64,000 bases of DNA from Pelecanus crispus. Lineage: Eukaryota; Chordata; Aves; Pelecaniformes; Pelecanidae. Of this stretch, positions 60,801-64,000 are shown in pieces. The stretch lies in assembly GCF_030463565.1 (NCBI RefSeq), contig NC_134656.1, positions 1,493,001 through 1,557,000 on the forward strand. The letters are read 5' to 3'. Positions within the stretch are counted from its first letter, which is position 1; every line of letters starts with the position of its first letter. The notes below the pieces were generated by a model. That model saw nothing but the letters and a program-made list of their open reading frames with translations, was not told the DNA's origin and did no database searches. The position numbers were made by a program, and so were the translations under genes.

Positions 60801-63800
60801 CAACCTAAACCTCCCCTGGCGCAGCTTGAGCCCATTTCCTCTCATCCTAATCATTGAGATCGAGTAATTGCGCAGGCAGTGAGAACATCTGTGGGTATGT
60901 CAAATACTGCTGGAAGTCAGAAGGGATTAACAGCTGCCAAAAATCCTCTCTGGGCTCCGTGGGAGCCAGCGGTGGCCTGGAGGGGTCAGAGAAGCTCATC
61001 CGACAGCGGGTCCTCCTGGGAGCATCCAGCCAAGCACTTTGTCCCACCCTGGGGATGGCTGCGGGGGTACCAAGGGCAGTCTCGTTGCTGCCCTGGGTTT
61101 TTCTGGTGCGAAAGATGTGGGGTGCAGCTGCAGCCCTCCAGCCAACAACTTGGGGCCGCGTGCTCCCAAGGCCGCTCAGCTGCAGCAGGAGTTACCTGCT
61201 CAAACACCACGGGCTCTGCGTGGCTGCCACAGCAGTTCTGCGTGCCGCTTGCCAGCTCTGGGAGCGCAGCGCTCGGCAGCACCGGGCCCCTGTTATCGGC
61301 AGGAGGATTTAAGAGGTTCTCCCACCTCTCTCCTGCATCGCTTAAAAATGGTCCTTTAAGCAATGACCTGGATTGAAATCTCATTCAGTTCGGTTGCGAT
61401 AGCTATATTGGGCATGGCAAGCATTGCCGAAATTAACCCCTCGAGGAGCCGTGTAGGCTACGGGGCGGCTGTCTCTGCTGCGTTTTGAGGCAGCGGGGAG
61501 CAGCGGCATCGCCAATTCCCGCAGGGCGGCTGTCTCTGCTGCTCCGGCCATTTTTAGGCAGCGGGGAGCAGCGGCATCGCCGATTCCCGCAGGGCTGAGC
61601 CGGCCAGGTCCTGGCACATCACGCGTGTGCGGCAGCGAGATCGGAACCCTGGTTCCTGCCAGCTCCGGCTGCAGATCCACCCAAGGTGGATTTCGTTATT
61701 GCCTGCCCACCGGGAGAGTGGAGCCCCGGTGATTTTTTTCCTGGAGACCTCGGGAGTCGCTCCCTGCCTGACCGTGCGTGCGGGAAGGTGTGCCGGCACC
61801 CATGGGTGCGTAGGTGAGGGGGTGCTTGGGACGGCAGCTTTCTGTTTGCGTGGCAGGGTGCGACAGGGTCGGCTGGATTAGGGAGCCTTGTTATTGGGAT
61901 GCTTTGAAGGGGACTGCTCTCCTCTGTCGGCGACAAGCAGGAACGGCGTCTGCCTGGCTGGCACCGGCTTTGGCTAATGGCTGAGCTCCGCTGGAGCGAA
62001 TCGGGGCTTGGATTCAATGCGGAAATGGGAGCGATTCAATGCAGAAAACATGGTATTGCATCTGCAGCTGTGAGGGGAGCTTGCTTTTTTGGAGTGCCTT
62101 CTATTTTGTGGCCTTGTTTTCTCCTGACTGACAAAGCCAAGCGGCCACGGGAGGCAGCATGCCGGCAGGCGCGGGCAGCTGGGATTTGCTCGATGTTTTA
62201 GCTGTACAGAGCATGACGTGCGGTCGTGTAGCAAAGCTCTGGCCGGCTCCGCTGCCGAGACCTGCAGGCAGAGGTCTGTGACCACGGGCTCTCCCCCGGG
62301 CTCCCTGGGGCTGGCACAGGGAGCCAGGTAACCGTGGTGCAGCTAAAGCGTGGCCGCGGTGCCTGCGAAGCGGAGCTGAGCGCTCAGCCTGTCCCGAGGG
62401 CAGGCGGGGAGCCGGGGCCGGGGGTCAGATGCCAAATGAGACTCGGTCTGCTTTTTCCCCAGGTGCGGGGGCCCAGGCGAGCCGGGGCTTCGAGCTGCAC
62501 CAGCCCCAGGACAAGGTGTCGGTGACAGCGGGGGAGACGCTCAACCTGACCTGCACCGTGTCTGGAGAAGGTCCCGCTGGTGCTGTGAAGTGGCTGAAGG
62601 GCTGGGGCAGTGGGAACGAGACCATCTATGAGCAGAAGGGCTCCTTCCCCCGCGTGACGAGGGTAGCGAATGGGTCCGACATGGATTTCAACATCCGCAT
62701 CAGCGATGTTCGCCCCGAGGATGCCGGCACCTATTACTGCGTGAAGTTCAGGAAATCGGGGATCAGTGATGAGGCGGTGTTTCAGCAAGGAAAGGGCACG
62801 GTGGTGTCCGTGCACGGTGAGTGGGGCTCCTGGTGGGAACCAGCCCCGCCGGGCGCAGCCCCCGTCCCAGCCCGTCCCGACCCAGCCCGTCCCGGTGGGC
62901 TCTGCTCTGGGCGAGCGGGGTCGGGAAAGGGGCTCGGGGCTCGGGATCCCGTGGGCCGTCCCCCGGGCACATCCGTGCCCCCGCGGGAGACCCCGCTCCC
63001 TGCAGCCCTGGGGCCGGGCGGGGGTGGCAGAGCCCGGTCTGACGGCCCCACGCTTCTCCCCGCAGCCAAACCCAGCGCCCCGGTTGTGTCCGGGCCCGAC
63101 GGCAGAGCGGGGCCGGGGCAATCGGTGTCTTTCACCTGCACGGCCGGAGGGTTCTCCCCCGAAGACATCGCCGTGCAATGGCTCAAGGACGGGATCCCGA
63201 TCAGGGCTCAGCAGCCCCAGATCACCTCCGGGCAGACGAAATTCTCCTACGACATGTCCAGCACCGTGACGGTGAGGCTGCAGGAGGACGACATCCGCTC
63301 GCAGCTCGCCTGCGAGGTGCGGCACCTCACGCTGCCGGCCCCGCTGAGGGGGACGTACGAGCTCGGCAAAGCCCTGCGAGGTGAGGGCTGGGGGGCACCG
63401 GCGCTCGGGGCGTCCGGCTCCCGTGGGGCTGGGGGTCCTGGGGCAGGGACAGGGCAGCCCGCGGGCAGCGGAGCCGGGGGACGCAGGCACCAGGAGCTGC
63501 TTTTCTTCCCAGTCGCCCCCAAGGTCCGCGTGGTCGCTGCTCCACCAAACCCCGTTGAGGTGAACAAGACTGTGACCTTCACCTGCCGCGTGGAGGGGTT
63601 TTACCCGGGAGACGTGGCCGTCGCCTGGCTGGAAAACGGGACGGAGATGAAGGTGGTGAACACCTCCCGGCTGGAGAACACCTCCCGGGGCTTGTTCAGG
63701 GTGAGGAGCCTGGTGGAGGTCAGAGCGACGGAGGAGAAGAACGGGTCCGTGTTCACCTGCCAAGTGATGCACGATGCCCAGGGTCCCGTCGTCGAGAAGG

Positions 63801-63863
63801 CCGTGCTGCAGATCGCTGCCCCAGCCAGGGAGGGACTGAGCGACCGGTCCCAGCCTGATAACG
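54746..63863 (+). CDS. SIRPA: SIRPA-like signal-regulatory protein (V-C1-C1; 3' exons beyond the window)
   Basis: Four plus-strand exons: 54746-54827 (leader [20 protein letters not shown], starting MEP like mammalian SIRPA), 62463-62816 (V-type Ig), 63066-63380 (first C1) and 63513-63863 (second C1). All junctions are phase 1. The linkage of the leader to the V exon across a 7.6-kb intron is inferred from phase, strand, leader quality and lack of any nearer leader. SIRPA on myeloid cells and neurons binds CD47 through its V domain and restrains phagocytosis. Cysteines LTCT/YYC, FTCT/LACEV and FTCR/FTCQV mark the three Ig folds. Membrane and ITIM exons are not in the window, so the inhibitory identity rests on synteny (NSFL1C, SIRPB-like, then outward-facing SIRPA, as in human) and on the leader. 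The ectodomain is nearly identical to the receptor at 31852-33855. Confidence 0.8.
58589..59144. mobile_element. solo LTR (same family as 3989-4538) in intron 1 of the SIRPA-like gene
   Basis: A 556-bp LTR from TGTCGTGGTTCAGCCCC to CCAGGACA, with a 5-bp target duplication GGGGA at 58584-58588 and 59145-59149. It has no internal region, so it is a solo LTR fossil. It is highly similar to the nested LTR at 3989-4538, in the same orientation. Confidence 0.9.
60564..60858 (-). mobile_element. CR1 LINE 3' end, ordinary single terminus
   Basis: The complement of a CR1 3' end. The plus strand starts TAGAATCATGGAATCGTTTA, runs through CCACCTCTCTGGGCAGCCTG and stops near CATCCTAATCATTGAGAT. It has a single terminus, with none of the spacer seen in the copies at 14-21 kb. 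Confidence 0.9.
61464..61592. repeat. two-copy tandem duplication (61 and 68 bp)
   Basis: Units 61464-61524 and 61525-61592 share GGCGGCTGTCTCTGCTG at the start and CATCGCC(A/G)ATTCCCGCAG at the end. They differ by a short insertion in the middle of the second. It lies in intron 1 of the SIRPA-like gene. Confidence 0.8.
62463..63863 (+). repeat. inverted duplication, right arm (V-C1-C1 block)
   Basis: The counterpart of 32045-33439. Similarity begins exactly at the V-exon acceptor: the preceding intron here (CTTTTTCCCCAG) differs from the other two SIRP genes, which share CTGTCGCTGTGCCCAG. At the far end the second C1 exon uses a different donor (AACG|GTGCGT here, CCAG|GTAATG in the other gene). 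Confidence 0.88.
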
Positions 63864-64000
63864 GTGCGTGAGAGCTGCTGGGATGTGGTCCCTGCCGGGG
63901 AGGCTTTAGGATGTCACCCCCCTGAAAAAGCTCAGAGTCCCACCAGAATCTGGTTCAAGGACATGAAATCTCCATACTGGGGGGTGGGGGGTGTGATGCT
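63864..64000. other. start of intron 4 of the SIRPA-like gene
   Basis: Follows the donor AACG|GTGCGT. It is intronic up to the window edge, with no membrane-spanning exon yet. Confidence 0.6.

Noticed and set aside
62384-63772. Minus-strand 462-codon open frame opposite the SIRPA-like exons
   Set aside because: A shadow of GC-rich Ig exons. The plus strand has correct splice sites and Ig motifs, and the same shadow appears opposite the duplicate at 32-33 kb.

Overview
The window is nuclear DNA from a bird. It carries CR1 LINE 3' ends, two LTR types of the avian endogenous-retrovirus kind, GC-rich stretches packed with minisatellites, short introns, and a gene order matching the vertebrate NSFL1C-SIRP neighbourhood (human 20p13). 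No species can be named from the sequence alone.

Layout. 1-400: a CpG-island promoter, possibly with the first coding exon of a gene running left out of the window. 3.2-4.9 kb: a solo LTR with a second LTR nested in it. 5.2-11.2 kb, minus strand: twelve exons of a lysophosphatidylcholine-transporter gene of the MFSD2 family, first exon not found. 11.2-23.7 kb: no gene recognised, but three copies of a CR1 subfamily whose 3' end is doubled, plus one short copy of the same kind. 23.9-31.1 kb, minus: the complete nine-exon NSFL1C gene (p47, cofactor of p97/VCP). 31.2-39.4 kb: two SIRP-family immune receptors in divergent orientation. One (minus) has a leader, one V and two C1 Ig domains and a transmembrane segment containing a lysine, as in SIRPB1. 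The other (plus) has one V domain, a transmembrane segment and a tail with two ITIM-like motifs. 39.4-54.7 kb: GC-rich DNA without a recognised gene, holding several minisatellites and four AT-rich islands that may be regulatory. 54.7-64 kb, plus: a SIRPA-like gene with CpG-island promoter, leader exon, a 7.6-kb first intron, and V, C1 and C1 exons. Its transmembrane and tail exons lie beyond the right edge.

How the genes relate. The three receptors look like a paired activating/inhibitory set. The ectodomain exons of the SIRPB1-like gene and the SIRPA-like gene, introns included, are nearly identical over about 1.4 kb in inverted orientation, while their leaders and flanks differ. This is what recent duplication or gene conversion would leave. 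The single-V receptor shares the V-exon family and the inhibitory tail but has no C1 domains. Three minisatellites (22-bp, 16-bp and 15/18-bp units) lie beside, between and inside the receptor genes, so the cluster looks structurally unstable.

The spliced gene models were built by hand from splice sites, phase continuity and remembered family sequences. NSFL1C and the two complete SIRP models each add up to a whole number of codons with no internal stop.
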